Shown one piece after another: positions 7,718-16,372 of a stretch of DNA of 64,000 bases; position 1 is the first letter of the stretch; each line of letters starts with the position of its first letter. The stretch comes from Limosilactobacillus kribbianus (lineage in GTDB: Bacteria; Bacillota; Bacilli; Lactobacillales; Lactobacillaceae): NCBI RefSeq assembly GCF_026413145.1, contig NZ_JAOVYZ010000001.1, positions 1 to 64,000 of the forward strand, written 5' to 3'. Both the position numbers and the translations under genes were made by a program. A model generated the notes under the pieces. That model saw nothing but the letters and a program-made list of their open reading frames with translations. It had not been told where the DNA came from and searched no databases.

Positions 7718-8434
7718 ATGAAAATTACTAATGTCAAGCTCTCCCAGGCTGACTCCTCACTCGATATCTACCAGAGCAACAGCGATGTGGACCTGCCGGC
7801 GGTCGTGATTATTCCTGGTGGTAGCTATAAGCAGATCAAGGAGCGCGACTCGGAGCGGGTGGCCTTGACCTTTGCCACCCACGCCTTCCAGTCCTTTGTT
7901 GTCCGCTACCCGATCCTGAAACACCGGGATTACCAACAAGCCCAACTGGCGATTAGTCAGGCGTTCGACTACATCGTTGCTCACGCGGCCGAACTGCGCG
8001 TCGACACCGCCAAGCTGGGGATCATCGGCTTTTCCGCCGGTGGTCAATTGGCCGCAGCCTATAGCAACCGCCCGGATACGAAGGCCAAGTTTGCAGCCCT
8101 TGGCTACCCGGTGATCAAGCCGACAATTGACGATCGGATGAAAGTTCAGACGGAAGACGTCAGCCAGTTGGTGACCGCCAGCACTCCGGCGACCTTCCTG
8201 TGGGGCTCGATCAACGACGGCCTAACCCCGTTTCTGGACCACGTCAATGCCTACGCGGTGGCCCTGGCCAAGCAGAGGGTGCCGTTTGAACTGCACGAGT
8301 TTGGGACCGGTAACCACGGGATTGCCCTGGCCAACAAGTACACGGGGATTGTCAACCGCGAACGGATCGACCGTCACATGGCCCAGTGGTTCCCGCTCTT
8401 TCTGGAATGGCTAGATGAATTGAATTTGCGTTAG
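7718..8434 (+). CDS. Alpha/beta hydrolase, acetyl-esterase type
   Basis: A 238-residue cytoplasmic esterase/lipase-fold protein. Oxyanion region IIPGGSY near residue 35, nucleophile elbow GFSAGG near 107-112, acid in WGSINDGLTP and histidine in GTGNHGIALA give a full Ser-Asp-His triad. Closest to the acetyl-xylan esterase/BD-FAE type of the hormone-sensitive lipase group; the true substrate is unknown. Start chosen at ATG 7718, which has GAGAAGGG upstream; the frame is open from 7682 but without a binding site there. Monocistronic. Confidence 0.85.
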   Translation: MKITNVKLSQADSSLDIYQSNSDVDLPAVVIIPGGSYKQIKERDSERVALTFATHAFQSFVVRYPILKHRDYQQAQLAISQAFDYIVAHAAELRVDTAKLGIIGFSAGGQLAAAYSNRPDTKAKFAALGYPVIKPTIDDRMKVQTEDVSQLVTASTPATFLWGSINDGLTPFLDHVNAYAVALAKQRVPFELHEFGTGNHGIALANKYTGIVNRERIDRHMAQWFPLFLEWLDELNLR

Positions 8435-8436
8435 AG

Positions 8437-8483
8437 TAAAAATTGCACCCGATAAATCTGCGGATTTGTCAGGTGCAGTTTTC
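8437..8483. terminator. Bidirectional terminator carrying a dispersed palindromic repeat
   Basis: The arms 8445-8458 and 8463-8476 pair around a 4-base loop, flanked by A and T tracts. The arm sequence (CACCCGATAAATC / GATTTGTCAGGTG) recurs in the gap at 41258-41318 with the same two imperfect positions. Confidence 0.8.
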
Positions 8484-8488
8484 AATTA

Positions 8489-8926
8489 TTAGAGTGCCGG
8501 GTGAACCATTTTGATGTGGGGCGAGCCGGCGTGGTTGTATGGTTCGCCGACCGTGGTGAAGCCAAACTTCCGATAATAGCCTTCGACCGGCACCTGGGCA
8601 TCAATCTCGATTTCATTTCCCGGGAAATAATCCTTGATGGCCTCCATGATTTCCTGGAGCAATTCATTGCCCAGCCCCTGGCCACGAAAGGCGGGAGCGG
8701 TGACTACCCGGCCGAAAGTGACCACGCCGGGCGCCTTCAAAAAGACCCGGGCGTAGGCGGCCAACTGGCCGTTGAGCTCGTCATAAACGTGAACGGCCTT
8801 CAAGTCGTTGTCGTCGACGTCATTGACGATCCGCTTCTGGTCGACGATGAAGACCGCGCTGCGCAGCTTGTAGATTTCAAATAGTTTCTTGGTGGTTAAT
8901 TCATCAAACGTTTCTCGTTGCCACAT
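8489..8926 (-). CDS. GNAT family N-acetyltransferase (ElaA-like)
   Basis: A 145-residue acetyl-CoA-dependent acyltransferase. The acetyl-CoA pyrophosphate loop RGQGLGNELL (about 82-91, QxxGxG type) is clear, followed by IEIDAQVPVEGYYRKFGF, the strand 5-6 region typical of the ElaA group (COG2153). Acceptor unknown. Start at 8926 with AGAAGG upstream. It lies just downstream of the ABC-F gene on the same strand, 29 bp apart, so co-transcription is possible. Confidence 0.88.
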   Translation of the reverse strand: MWQRETFDELTTKKLFEIYKLRSAVFIVDQKRIVNDVDDNDLKAVHVYDELNGQLAAYARVFLKAPGVVTFGRVVTAPAFRGQGLGNELLQEIMEAIKDYFPGNEIEIDAQVPVEGYYRKFGFTTVGEPYNHAGSPHIKMVHPAL

Positions 8927-8955
8927 AATTAGTGCCTTCTTTGATTGGGATTACC

Positions 8956-10425
8956 TTAGATTGTAACGCGTTTCGTGGCGATCTCATCAATAAAGTGCCG
9001 GTCGTGCTCGATAATCAGCATTGCCGGCTTTTCCTGCTTGATCAACCGGATCAGCTGGTTCTGGTTATAAGTGTCAAGATAGTTGAGCGGCTCGTCCCAG
9101 AGATAGAGCTGGGCGGGGGTCAAAAGCGACCGGGCCAGCTCGACCTTCTTTTGCTGGCCCATGCTCAGAGAGTCGAGCGGGGTCGTGAAGCTAGACCGCT
9201 CCATCCCCAGTTTGCGCAGCGTGTTAAGCAGCTGGTCTTCCGGCAGGTGGTTGTCTTGAGCAAACTGCTTCAGGCTGCCATGAAAGTCAGCGTAATCCTG
9301 GCGCACCAGGCTGATTGTTGTGCCATGGGCAATCGTAAGCGTCCCGCCTACCTGGCCTTCAAACCGGCCCAGGATCGCCTTGAAGAGGCTGGACTTGCCA
9401 GTGCCGTTATCGCCGCAAAGAACGACCTGCTCGCCCTGGTCGACAGTTAGGGAAAGCTGGTCAAAAAGTCGGCGGCCGGGTAGATCGAGGCTAACGTCGG
9501 CGAGGGTTAAGAGGGGCGACTGGTGGCTGGGCTGTTGGTTGATCGTCAGCGGGACGATGGTTTCGACCTCCTGGAGCAGGCCGGTCTTTGCTGTGGCGGC
9601 CTTGTCCAGTCGTCGGGCCATCGCCGTCGACTTCTTCATCATCCGGGCAGCCTTGGCCCCGATGAAGCCCTTGTCGGCGTGCGAATTATGTTTCTTTTCA
9701 CCCTCGGCGCGCTGGGCCCACTGGAGTCGTTGTTGTTTGGCGGCCTTGAGGTTCTTGATGTCGGCGTGCAGCTGCTCATTCGTGCTGATCGCCTCCCGGT
9801 CGCGGCGCTCTTTTTGGGCAAAGTAGGTCGAGTAGTTGCCCCGCTCCAGAACCAGCTGGTGGCGCTCAATTACCAGGGTGTGGTCGATCACCCGGTCAAG
9901 GAAGTCCTGGTCGTGGCTGGTGATGATGAATCCCTGGCGCTTGCCCCGCAGGTAGTCGGCGATCTGTTGACGGCCGTGCTGATCCAAGTGGTTGGTCGGC
10001 TCGTCTAAGAGAGGAAAACTGGTCGGGTCGGCGAAGAGGGCTGCCAGCAGAACCTTGGTCTGTTCGCCGCCGGAGAGGGTGCCAAAGGGCTGCCAGAGGA
10101 GGGCCGGGTCGACGCCCATCAGATTAAGTTCCCGCTCCACCTGCCACTGCTCCAGCTGAGGTGCGCCTGCACTGATCGCGTTCCAGGCAAGGTCGTCCGG
10201 GTCGGTGATCTCCTGGGGAAAGTAGGAGAAGGTCAGGTTGGCGGTGATTTGGCCCTGATAGTCGCGATGGCCGAGGAGGATCTGCATCAGGGTCGTCTTG
10301 CCCCGACCGTTGCGGCCCAGCAGGCCCAGCTTCCAGGAGCCGTCGATGTCAATCTGGCTGTGGTCAAAGAGCGGATCCTTACCCGGATAGGCGAAGGTCA
10401 GCTGACGAATTGAAATGTTTCCCAT
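8956..10425 (-). CDS. ABC-F ribosomal protection protein, Lsa-like
   Basis: A 489-residue protein with two ABC ATPase domains and no membrane segment. First domain: Walker A GRNGRGKT at 37-44, LSGGEQ, DEPTNHLD; second: GDNGTGKS, a SMGQQKK signature and WDEPLNYLD. The between-domain linker is rich in Lys/Arg/Ala. The order and wording of motifs follow Lsa-type ABC-F proteins, which bind the ribosomal E site and dislodge lincosamides, streptogramins A and pleuromutilins; whether this one protects is not proven. Start set at 10425 (MGNISIRQL); an AAAGGAAC site precedes it, and a long leader with a hairpin lies upstream. Confidence 0.9.
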   Translation of the reverse strand: MGNISIRQLTFAYPGKDPLFDHSQIDIDGSWKLGLLGRNGRGKTTLMQILLGHRDYQGQITANLTFSYFPQEITDPDDLAWNAISAGAPQLEQWQVERELNLMGVDPALLWQPFGTLSGGEQTKVLLAALFADPTSFPLLDEPTNHLDQHGRQQIADYLRGKRQGFIITSHDQDFLDRVIDHTLVIERHQLVLERGNYSTYFAQKERRDREAISTNEQLHADIKNLKAAKQQRLQWAQRAEGEKKHNSHADKGFIGAKAARMMKKSTAMARRLDKAATAKTGLLQEVETIVPLTINQQPSHQSPLLTLADVSLDLPGRRLFDQLSLTVDQGEQVVLCGDNGTGKSSLFKAILGRFEGQVGGTLTIAHGTTISLVRQDYADFHGSLKQFAQDNHLPEDQLLNTLRKLGMERSSFTTPLDSLSMGQQKKVELARSLLTPAQLYLWDEPLNYLDTYNQNQLIRLIKQEKPAMLIIEHDRHFIDEIATKRVTI

Positions 10426-10577
10426 TATTGTCTCACGTTCCTTTCTGGATTGGAACACGAAAAGGGCCTACCACCCCGGGTAGACCCTTTTTTGATACTA
10501 AAAACAACCGACCGCTGCCAGTCGCCGTGATCAAGATTAAGCTGCAATTCTACCTAGAGCACCCCTTGCCGTGTCAA
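10425..10577 (-). promoter_or_regulatory. Promoter and attenuator-like leader of the ABC-F gene
   Basis: On the minus strand, TTGACA (10572-10577) and TAGAAT (10547-10552) form a promoter with a long 19-base spacer. The leader of about 115 nt contains a GC-rich hairpin at 10460-10492 whose descending arm ends in T4 just before the ribosome binding site, and an open frame from TTG that runs through the hairpin to a TGA just upstream of the gene. Ribosome-mediated attenuation is known for several ABC-F resistance genes; here it is inferred from layout. Confidence 0.45.
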
Positions 10578-10679
10578 TTAACAAACGATGCTTTAACTTG
10601 TGTAGAATTAGAACTTCAATGCTTGATCCCTCCGTAAATTAACTACCAGTAGCATAGCAAGCCACCGGAACCTTGTCAA

Positions 10680-11627
10680 CTACTTGTTCAATTCGCCGTC
10701 CGCGATCTTTTCCAAGAGTGGCCGGGACGGAATGAAGAAGAGTTGACCGGACAGGATGTCGGAGAAGGAAAGCAGGTAGTCGTGCTTCTCCACCATGTTT
10801 TCCAGCATCTGCTTGGTGACCTTCCAATAACGAGAATAGCCGATGAAGTAGGTCCCAGTGATGCCGGAGGCCGGATCGGAATACGGCACGTTCATCCGGA
10901 CGATCTTCTGCTCCACGCCATTGATCTTGGCCTGGGAGGCAACATTGTGGGCGTTCTTGAACTTCTCCTGGTCTTCCAATTCCAGGTCGCTGAACTTCTT
11001 CCGGCCCACGGCCTTTTCCTGGTCCTCGGTGGTCAGCTTGTCCCAGATGTCCATGTGGTGACGCCACTTCTGGGCAAAGGCGTAGGAGCCGTTTTCAAAG
11101 AACGGATCCTCGTCGCCAATGATGGCGTAATCAGCAGCATCCTCGACTTGCGGGGCCTCAGTGCCGTCGATGAAGCCGATGATCGCCCGGCCCTCGAAGT
11201 AACGGAAGCCCTTGGTCTCGTCAACGACGGTCGTGTAGTCCTTCAAGAAAAGCATGCACTGGGAGACCATCTCGTAGACGACGGCCTCGTCGTTGGCCCG
11301 AATGTGAAGGAAGATGTCACCCTTCGTGGCCGGCATCGAATACTTGTCACCGGAAATGGTTTGATAAGGTTCCAACTCCTTTGGCTTTGGGGCGTCCGGG
11401 AAGAGGTAGTCCCAGGCGGCACTGCTGAAGCCCAGGGAGGCCTTTAGGTTCCCCTTGTTGTCCCGGATCCGCAGCGACCGGATGATCGCCTGGTAGTGGT
11501 CGACGAATTCTTGGATGGCCGCCTGTTCCTTTGCTTGGTCGTCCCGGTTGAGCTCGAGTACTGTAAATTGAACGTGTTCACCGGCGTCCTTCCAGACGTC
11601 CTGTGCTTGACTTGGATTCATTGCCAT
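10680..11627 (-). CDS. Dye-decolorizing (DyP-type) heme peroxidase
   Basis: A 315-residue cytoplasmic heme peroxidase. The hallmark GFIDGTEAP (151-159, distal Asp 154) and the proximal heme ligand His 227 in NAHNVAS are present, and a conserved Arg occurs in the IVRMNVPYSD region. No Tat signal is seen, so it acts inside the cell, or in an encapsulin if one exists elsewhere. Oxidises dyes, porphyrins or phenols with hydrogen peroxide. Start follows AGGAG. The AT-rich promoter region holds TTATAATTATAG, a weak partial match to a PerR box. Monocistronic. Confidence 0.92.
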   Translation of the reverse strand: MAMNPSQAQDVWKDAGEHVQFTVLELNRDDQAKEQAAIQEFVDHYQAIIRSLRIRDNKGNLKASLGFSSAAWDYLFPDAPKPKELEPYQTISGDKYSMPATKGDIFLHIRANDEAVVYEMVSQCMLFLKDYTTVVDETKGFRYFEGRAIIGFIDGTEAPQVEDAADYAIIGDEDPFFENGSYAFAQKWRHHMDIWDKLTTEDQEKAVGRKKFSDLELEDQEKFKNAHNVASQAKINGVEQKIVRMNVPYSDPASGITGTYFIGYSRYWKVTKQMLENMVEKHDYLLSFSDILSGQLFFIPSRPLLEKIADGELNK

Positions 11628-11824
11628 AAAAAAGATCTCCTCTCACATCACAAAAAAACTCCAATAACACTATAATTATAACATTTTTTGTCAAAAACCA
11701 GGTGAATTAGTACCCGTAATCTGTTCAATTGGTGTTGAAGCCGCTTCCAAATCAAGCTACAATTAAATTGTGAAATTATTTGCTTGATTTTGCTGCACTA
11801 ATTTTTAGATTTGGGGTGAGGATT

Positions 11825-13336
11825 TTGCCAGAAGCAAAGAAAAAGCACCGGTTCCATATGCCGACTGCTTATACGATTCTGTTTATTATCATTGTCATTA
11901 TTGCCATCCTGACCTGGATTATTCCGGCCGGGACCTACGCCACGGATAAGGCCGGGAACATCATTTCCGGGACCTATAAGGCCGTTTCCAGCAAACCACA
12001 GGGGATCTGGGACGTCTTCATGGCACCGGTCATCGGGATGGTCGGGGACAAGAAGACCGAGGGTGCGATCTCGGTTTCCCTGTTCATCCTGGTTATTGGG
12101 GGCTTCTTGGGGGTCGTCAATAAGACCGATGCTTTGAACGAAGGGATCAGTTCGATCGTTCGCCGCTACAAGGGCCGCGAAAAGCAGCTGATTCCAATCC
12201 TGATGATCCTGTTTGCCATCGGGGGATCAACTTACGGGATGGGTGAAGAAACGATCGCCTTCTACCCGCTGTTGATTCCGGTTATGATGGGGGTCGGCTT
12301 CGACTCACTGGTTGCCGTTGCCATCGCCCTGGTCGGGACCCAGGTTGGATGCCTGGCCTCGACCGTGAACCCGTTTGCCACTGGAGTTGCATCGCAGACC
12401 CTGAACATCTCGCCAGGTGACGGGCTGGGCTCACGGCTCCTTCTATTGATTATCACGACCGCCGTCAGCATCATCTACGTCTACCACTACGCCTCCGTCA
12501 TTCAGAAGGACCCGACCAAGTCACTGATTTACGACCAGCGGGCCGAAGATGAGAAGCGGTTCGAAATCAAGACGCGGACCGACGACGAGCACCAGATGAC
12601 TGGTCGGCAAAAGGCCGTGCTTTGGCTCTTCGGTGCGACCTTCGTCATCATGATCCTCGGGCTGGTTCCGTGGACCAACCTGAACGCCCACTGGAACTTC
12701 TTTGACAAGTTCACCAAGTGGCTGACCGGGATTCCGTTCCTGGGCAACCTGGTCGGTCATGATATTGCTCCACTGGGGACCTGGTACTTCAACGAAATCA
12801 CCATGCTCTTCCTCTTCATGTCCGTTCTGATCATGTGGGTCTACCACATGACGGAAGGCGAGTTCATGGATGCCTTCATGAAGGGGATGGCCGATTTCCT
12901 GAGCGTTGCGATCATCGTTGCTGTCGCTCGTGGAATTCAGGTCATCATGAACAACGGGATGATTACCGGGACCGTCCTGCACTGGGGTGAAACGGGCCTG
13001 CGGGGACTTTCCCAGAGTGTCTTCATCATCCTGACCTACATTTTCTACATTCCAATGTCCTTCCTGATTCCGTCGACCTCTGGTTTGGCCGCTGCGACGA
13101 TGGGGATTATCGGGCCGCTGGGCCACTTCGCCCACGTCTCCGGTAGTCTGGTCATCACCGCTTACCAGGCTGCTTCCGGTTGGGTTAACCTGATCACGCC
13201 GACCTCCGGGGTTGTCATGGGTGCCTTAGCGATCGCTCACGTCAACGTCAGCGTTTGGTGGAAGTGGATGCTGAAATTGATGATTTATCTCTTTATTGTT
13301 ACCTGTGTATTCTTAGGCGTTGCCGCCGTATTATAA
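11825..13336 (+). CDS. YfcC/DcuC-family carrier (C4-dicarboxylate or basic amino acid type)
   Basis: A 503-residue membrane protein with about 12 hydrophobic helices, of the YfcC family (C4-dicarboxylate anaerobic carrier superfamily, which also holds ArcD-like amino acid antiporters). Family stretches include ILTWIIPAGTY near the N-terminus, GGSTYGMGEETIAFYPL, TVNPFATG and the C-terminal LIPSTSGLAAATMGIIGPL. Start chosen at TTG 11825 behind GGGGTGAG; an earlier ATG at 11780 has no binding site. Sixteen bases separate it from the M20 dipeptidase, suggesting joint uptake and hydrolysis or product exchange. Substrate uncertain. Confidence 0.85.
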   Translation: MPEAKKKHRFHMPTAYTILFIIIVIIAILTWIIPAGTYATDKAGNIISGTYKAVSSKPQGIWDVFMAPVIGMVGDKKTEGAISVSLFILVIGGFLGVVNKTDALNEGISSIVRRYKGREKQLIPILMILFAIGGSTYGMGEETIAFYPLLIPVMMGVGFDSLVAVAIALVGTQVGCLASTVNPFATGVASQTLNISPGDGLGSRLLLLIITTAVSIIYVYHYASVIQKDPTKSLIYDQRAEDEKRFEIKTRTDDEHQMTGRQKAVLWLFGATFVIMILGLVPWTNLNAHWNFFDKFTKWLTGIPFLGNLVGHDIAPLGTWYFNEITMLFLFMSVLIMWVYHMTEGEFMDAFMKGMADFLSVAIIVAVARGIQVIMNNGMITGTVLHWGETGLRGLSQSVFIILTYIFYIPMSFLIPSTSGLAAATMGIIGPLGHFAHVSGSLVITAYQAASGWVNLITPTSGVVMGALAIAHVNVSVWWKWMLKLMIYLFIVTCVFLGVAAVL

Positions 13337-13351
13337 AAGGAATGAGTAAAC

Positions 13352-14686
13352 ATGACACAATTGGTAAACGAACAAGAGCAACAAGAAGCCGTTAAAACCT
13401 TGGAACGGCTGATTTCCGTGCAGTCCTACAACCAGCCGGCAGAGGATGGGGCACCATTTGGCCGGGGGATCCGCAACGCCCTCGACGAAATGATGAAGAT
13501 CTGCGACGAGCTGGGCTTTAAGACCTACGAAGACCCGGACGGCTACTACGGCTATGCCGAGGTCGGTGAGGGCGAGAAAGTCTTCGGGGTGATCTGCCAC
13601 CTCGACACCGTCCCAGCCGGGGATCTTGCTACCTGGGACCACGACCCGTTCAAGGGCACCGTCGTCAACAACGCCATCTATGGCCGGGGTTCCCAGGATG
13701 ACAAGGGACCTGGCATTGCGGCCCTCTATGCCGTCAAGGCCTTGATGGATGCCGGTTACCATTTCAACCAGCGGATTCGTTTCATCTACGGGACCGACGA
13801 GGAAATCCTCTGGCGGGGGATTGCCCAGTACAACAAGAAGGAATCCCAGATCGACATCGGGATTTCACCGGACGCCGAATTCCCACTGATCTATGCCGAA
13901 AAGGGCCTGGAGCAGGCCTACCTGGTGGGCCCGGGCACCGACAAGCTGCACATCAGCCTGAAGAACGCCTTCAACGCCGTTCCTGACAAGGCCGTTTACG
14001 ATGGTCCAAAGCAGGACGAGGTCAAGGCCGCCCTCGACCGGCACAACTTCAAGTACACCAGTGATGACAAGTCCATCACGGTGATTGGGAAGTCCGTCCA
14101 CGCCATGCTGGCGCCGGAGGGAACCAACGCCGTTCTCCGGCTGGCCATCGCCTTGGACGAGGTCTTTGACTTCAAGCCGCTGGACTTCTTTGGCAAGCTC
14201 TTCAAGGAGGACGCCACCGGGACCAACGTGCTGGGGGACGTTAAGGACGAGTCCGGTCACTTGACCTTCAACATCTCCAGCCTGGAAATCAATGAGAAGG
14301 AGACCCGGATGCAGATTGACCTGCGGATTCCGGTCACCGTCGACCGTGACAAGCTGCTGGACAAGCTGAACGAAAACGTGGCCCCATACGAGCTCAAGTA
14401 CGCCCCGTTTGACTACGTGGCTCCGCTCTACGTGCCAAAGGACAGCAAGCTGATTCAGACCCTGATGGAGGTCTACAAGGACCAGACCGGCGACACCACG
14501 GCCACTCCACAGATTTCAGGTGGGGCGACCTTTGCCCGGACCATGCACAACTGTGTGGCCTTCGGGGGGATGCTGCCGACGACGCCGGACTACATGCACC
14601 AGGCCAACGAACAGTGGCCACTGCCGGACATGTTCAAGGCCATGGAGATCTTTGCCCAGGCAATTAAGAAGCTCTGCGTGGACTAA
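13352..14686 (+). CDS. M20 family dipeptidase (Sapep/PepV type)
   Basis: A 444-residue zinc peptidase. Metal ligands and catalytic residues are seen in order: HLDTVPAGD (first His and catalytic Asp), GRGSQDDKGP (bridging Asp), YGTDEE (general base and ligand Glu), DAEFPL, and the C-terminal MHQANE His. The central lid domain (about 190-350) matches the Sapep/PepV subgroup that releases amino acids from dipeptides in the cytoplasm. Second gene of an operon with the YfcC carrier; ends at a strong terminator. Confidence 0.9.
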   Translation: MTQLVNEQEQQEAVKTLERLISVQSYNQPAEDGAPFGRGIRNALDEMMKICDELGFKTYEDPDGYYGYAEVGEGEKVFGVICHLDTVPAGDLATWDHDPFKGTVVNNAIYGRGSQDDKGPGIAALYAVKALMDAGYHFNQRIRFIYGTDEEILWRGIAQYNKKESQIDIGISPDAEFPLIYAEKGLEQAYLVGPGTDKLHISLKNAFNAVPDKAVYDGPKQDEVKAALDRHNFKYTSDDKSITVIGKSVHAMLAPEGTNAVLRLAIALDEVFDFKPLDFFGKLFKEDATGTNVLGDVKDESGHLTFNISSLEINEKETRMQIDLRIPVTVDRDKLLDKLNENVAPYELKYAPFDYVAPLYVPKDSKLIQTLMEVYKDQTGDTTATPQISGGATFARTMHNCVAFGGMLPTTPDYMHQANEQWPLPDMFKAMEIFAQAIKKLCVD

Positions 14687-14705
14687 GTAAAAGTAATCTG
14701 AATTA

Positions 14706-14745
14706 AAGAAGGACGAGCACTTTTGATGGCGCCCGTCCTTTTTTG
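14706..14745 (+). terminator. Terminator of the carrier-dipeptidase operon
   Basis: AAGGACG (14709-14715) pairs with CGTCCTT (14734-14740), extended by GC pairing inside, then T run. Confidence 0.8.
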
Positions 14746-14756
14746 ATTGGGGTAAT

Positions 14757-14808
14757 AAAACAGCCCCTGCCTGGGCGGCAAGGGCTGAAAACCAACATCC
14801 GTGGTTTT
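14757..14808 (-). terminator. Tandem terminator hairpins downstream of gtfA
   Basis: Two hairpins: AAAACCA/TGGTTTT (14788-14808) and a GC-rich stem 14761-14787, the latter followed on the minus strand by TTTTATT. Confidence 0.75.
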
Positions 14809-14887
14809 AATTAACAAGCTTTTAGTGAATTGAATTGAGAGAGATTGTAGATGGGTGCTTGCTAATTATGGAAACGTGATTGAGAAA

Positions 14888-16345
14888 TTACTTTTGAGCG
14901 AAGACCTCTTCACCGTTAGCGGTAATGGTGAAGGTCTTGTTAGCTGCGTCGGCGTCCAGAACGGCGACGTTTGCGCCATCCTTGTCGGTCCGGGTGATCT
15001 TGATGGTCGTGTCGGTTGGCGTTTCCACCTTGATGGAACCATCCAGGTCAAAGGCAGCGAACTTGTTCCGCCAGGACAAAAGCTTCAGCAGGTTGGCAAC
15101 GACTGGGCGTTGAACTTCCTTGGCAACTTCTTCCTTGGTGTAGTAGTGACGGTTGATGTTCCGACCTTCCTTGGTCTTTTCGAGGAGTTCCAGGTCGTTG
15201 GAGCCGGCCAGAAGACCGACGTAGTAAACCATTGGAATACCAGGGGCGAAGATCTGGAATGCCCGGGCCATCAGGTAGGCACGGTCGTCGTCACCGAGGG
15301 CGGAGTAGAAAGTGGTGTTGATCTGGTAGATGTCCAGGTTGTGGTATTCAGCGCTGGAGTACTTCTTCTTAACGTTGGCACCGACCTTGTAGAGTTCCTT
15401 GGAAGTGTAGTCGATTTCGTCGTCAGTCAGGATGTCCTTGGCGTCGACAACCCCGATCCCGTCGTGGGTGTCCAGGGTGGTGAACTGCTTCATTGGGCTC
15501 ATCTTCAGCCAGTTGGCCAGGCGGTTGGTCTTACCGGAGTACAGGGTGTACAGGGTGGTCATTGGCAGCACGAAGTCGTAGATGAAGTAGCCGTGGTTCG
15601 AGATCTTTTGTGGCATCGTGTAGTGTTCGTGGATCTCTGGCAGGATTTCAGCCTTGTAAGGGGCCAGGATCTTGCGAACGTCTTCGAGCAGGTCCCAGAT
15701 TTCTGGTTCAACAAAGAAGTCGTTGGTGTCGGCCTTCTTAACGGCGTAAGCAAAGGCGTCCAGCCGGATCAGGTCGGCACCGTGCTTAACCATGCTGGTC
15801 AGAGTTTCCTTGAAGAATTCGTTGGCTACCTTGGACTTGACGTTGATGTCGATCTGTTCTTCACCAAACGTGTTCCAGAGGTGTTCCTTGGTCCCGTCGT
15901 CAAAGTCGATTTCCTGTTCAGGAGCCCGATCCTTCCGCTTGTAGATCAGGTCAATGTCCTTTTGGGTAGGACGGCCCTTGCCGGCAGCTTCCCAGAACTT
16001 TTCCCAGCGAATGAAGAAGTCGCTGTACTTGGAAGCGTCGTGGTTCTTCTTGAAGTCTTGGTACATCACGGACTTCTTGGAAATGTGGTTGATCATGAAA
16101 TCAAACATCAGGTAGTAGTCCTTACCCAGGGCTTCAACATCGTCCCAGTCACCGAATGCGGAGTCAACAACGTCGTAACGGTATGGAGCAAAACCACGGT
16201 CACCGGTTGATGGGAAGAATGGCAGCAGGTGAACACCACCAATGGCGTCACCGATGTATTCCTTCAAGACTTCATGGGTTTCCTTAATGTTCTTGGCCAT
16301 GGAGTCAGAATAGGTGATTAACATTGCTTTGTTTTGAATAGGCAT
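14888..16345 (-). CDS. gtfA: Sucrose phosphorylase (GH13_18)
   Basis: A 485-residue cytoplasmic enzyme that splits sucrose with phosphate into alpha-glucose 1-phosphate and fructose, saving one ATP. Visible: [23 protein letters not shown], the nucleophile Asp 196 in LIRLDAFAY, the acid/base Glu 237 in [10 protein letters not shown] and the third carboxylate Asp 295 in LDTHDG; length is that of the family. GGAGG precedes the ATG. It is the second gene after an MFS transporter (27-bp gap), forming a two-gene sucrose unit controlled by operators upstream of the transporter. Confidence 0.95.
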   Translation of the reverse strand: MPIQNKAMLITYSDSMAKNIKETHEVLKEYIGDAIGGVHLLPFFPSTGDRGFAPYRYDVVDSAFGDWDDVEALGKDYYLMFDFMINHISKKSVMYQDFKKNHDASKYSDFFIRWEKFWEAAGKGRPTQKDIDLIYKRKDRAPEQEIDFDDGTKEHLWNTFGEEQIDINVKSKVANEFFKETLTSMVKHGADLIRLDAFAYAVKKADTNDFFVEPEIWDLLEDVRKILAPYKAEILPEIHEHYTMPQKISNHGYFIYDFVLPMTTLYTLYSGKTNRLANWLKMSPMKQFTTLDTHDGIGVVDAKDILTDDEIDYTSKELYKVGANVKKKYSSAEYHNLDIYQINTTFYSALGDDDRAYLMARAFQIFAPGIPMVYYVGLLAGSNDLELLEKTKEGRNINRHYYTKEEVAKEVQRPVVANLLKLLSWRNKFAAFDLDGSIKVETPTDTTIKITRTDKDGANVAVLDADAANKTFTITANGEEVFAQK

Positions 16346-16372
16346 GGTAGAAAACCTCCAAATAAATTAAAT

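Noticed and set aside
10410-10637. A plus-strand frame across the ABC-F leader
   Set aside because: It is the complement of the leader hairpin and promoter; no binding site.
11640-11700. PerR box upstream of the DyP peroxidase
   Set aside because: TTATAATTATAG matches only about 11 of 15 positions and the region is generally AT-rich, so it was mentioned but not called as a site.
14855-16210. A 451-codon open frame on the plus strand opposite gtfA
   Set aside because: Val/Leu-rich antisense reading of sucrose phosphorylase, whose catalytic residues are all intact on the minus strand. No binding site.
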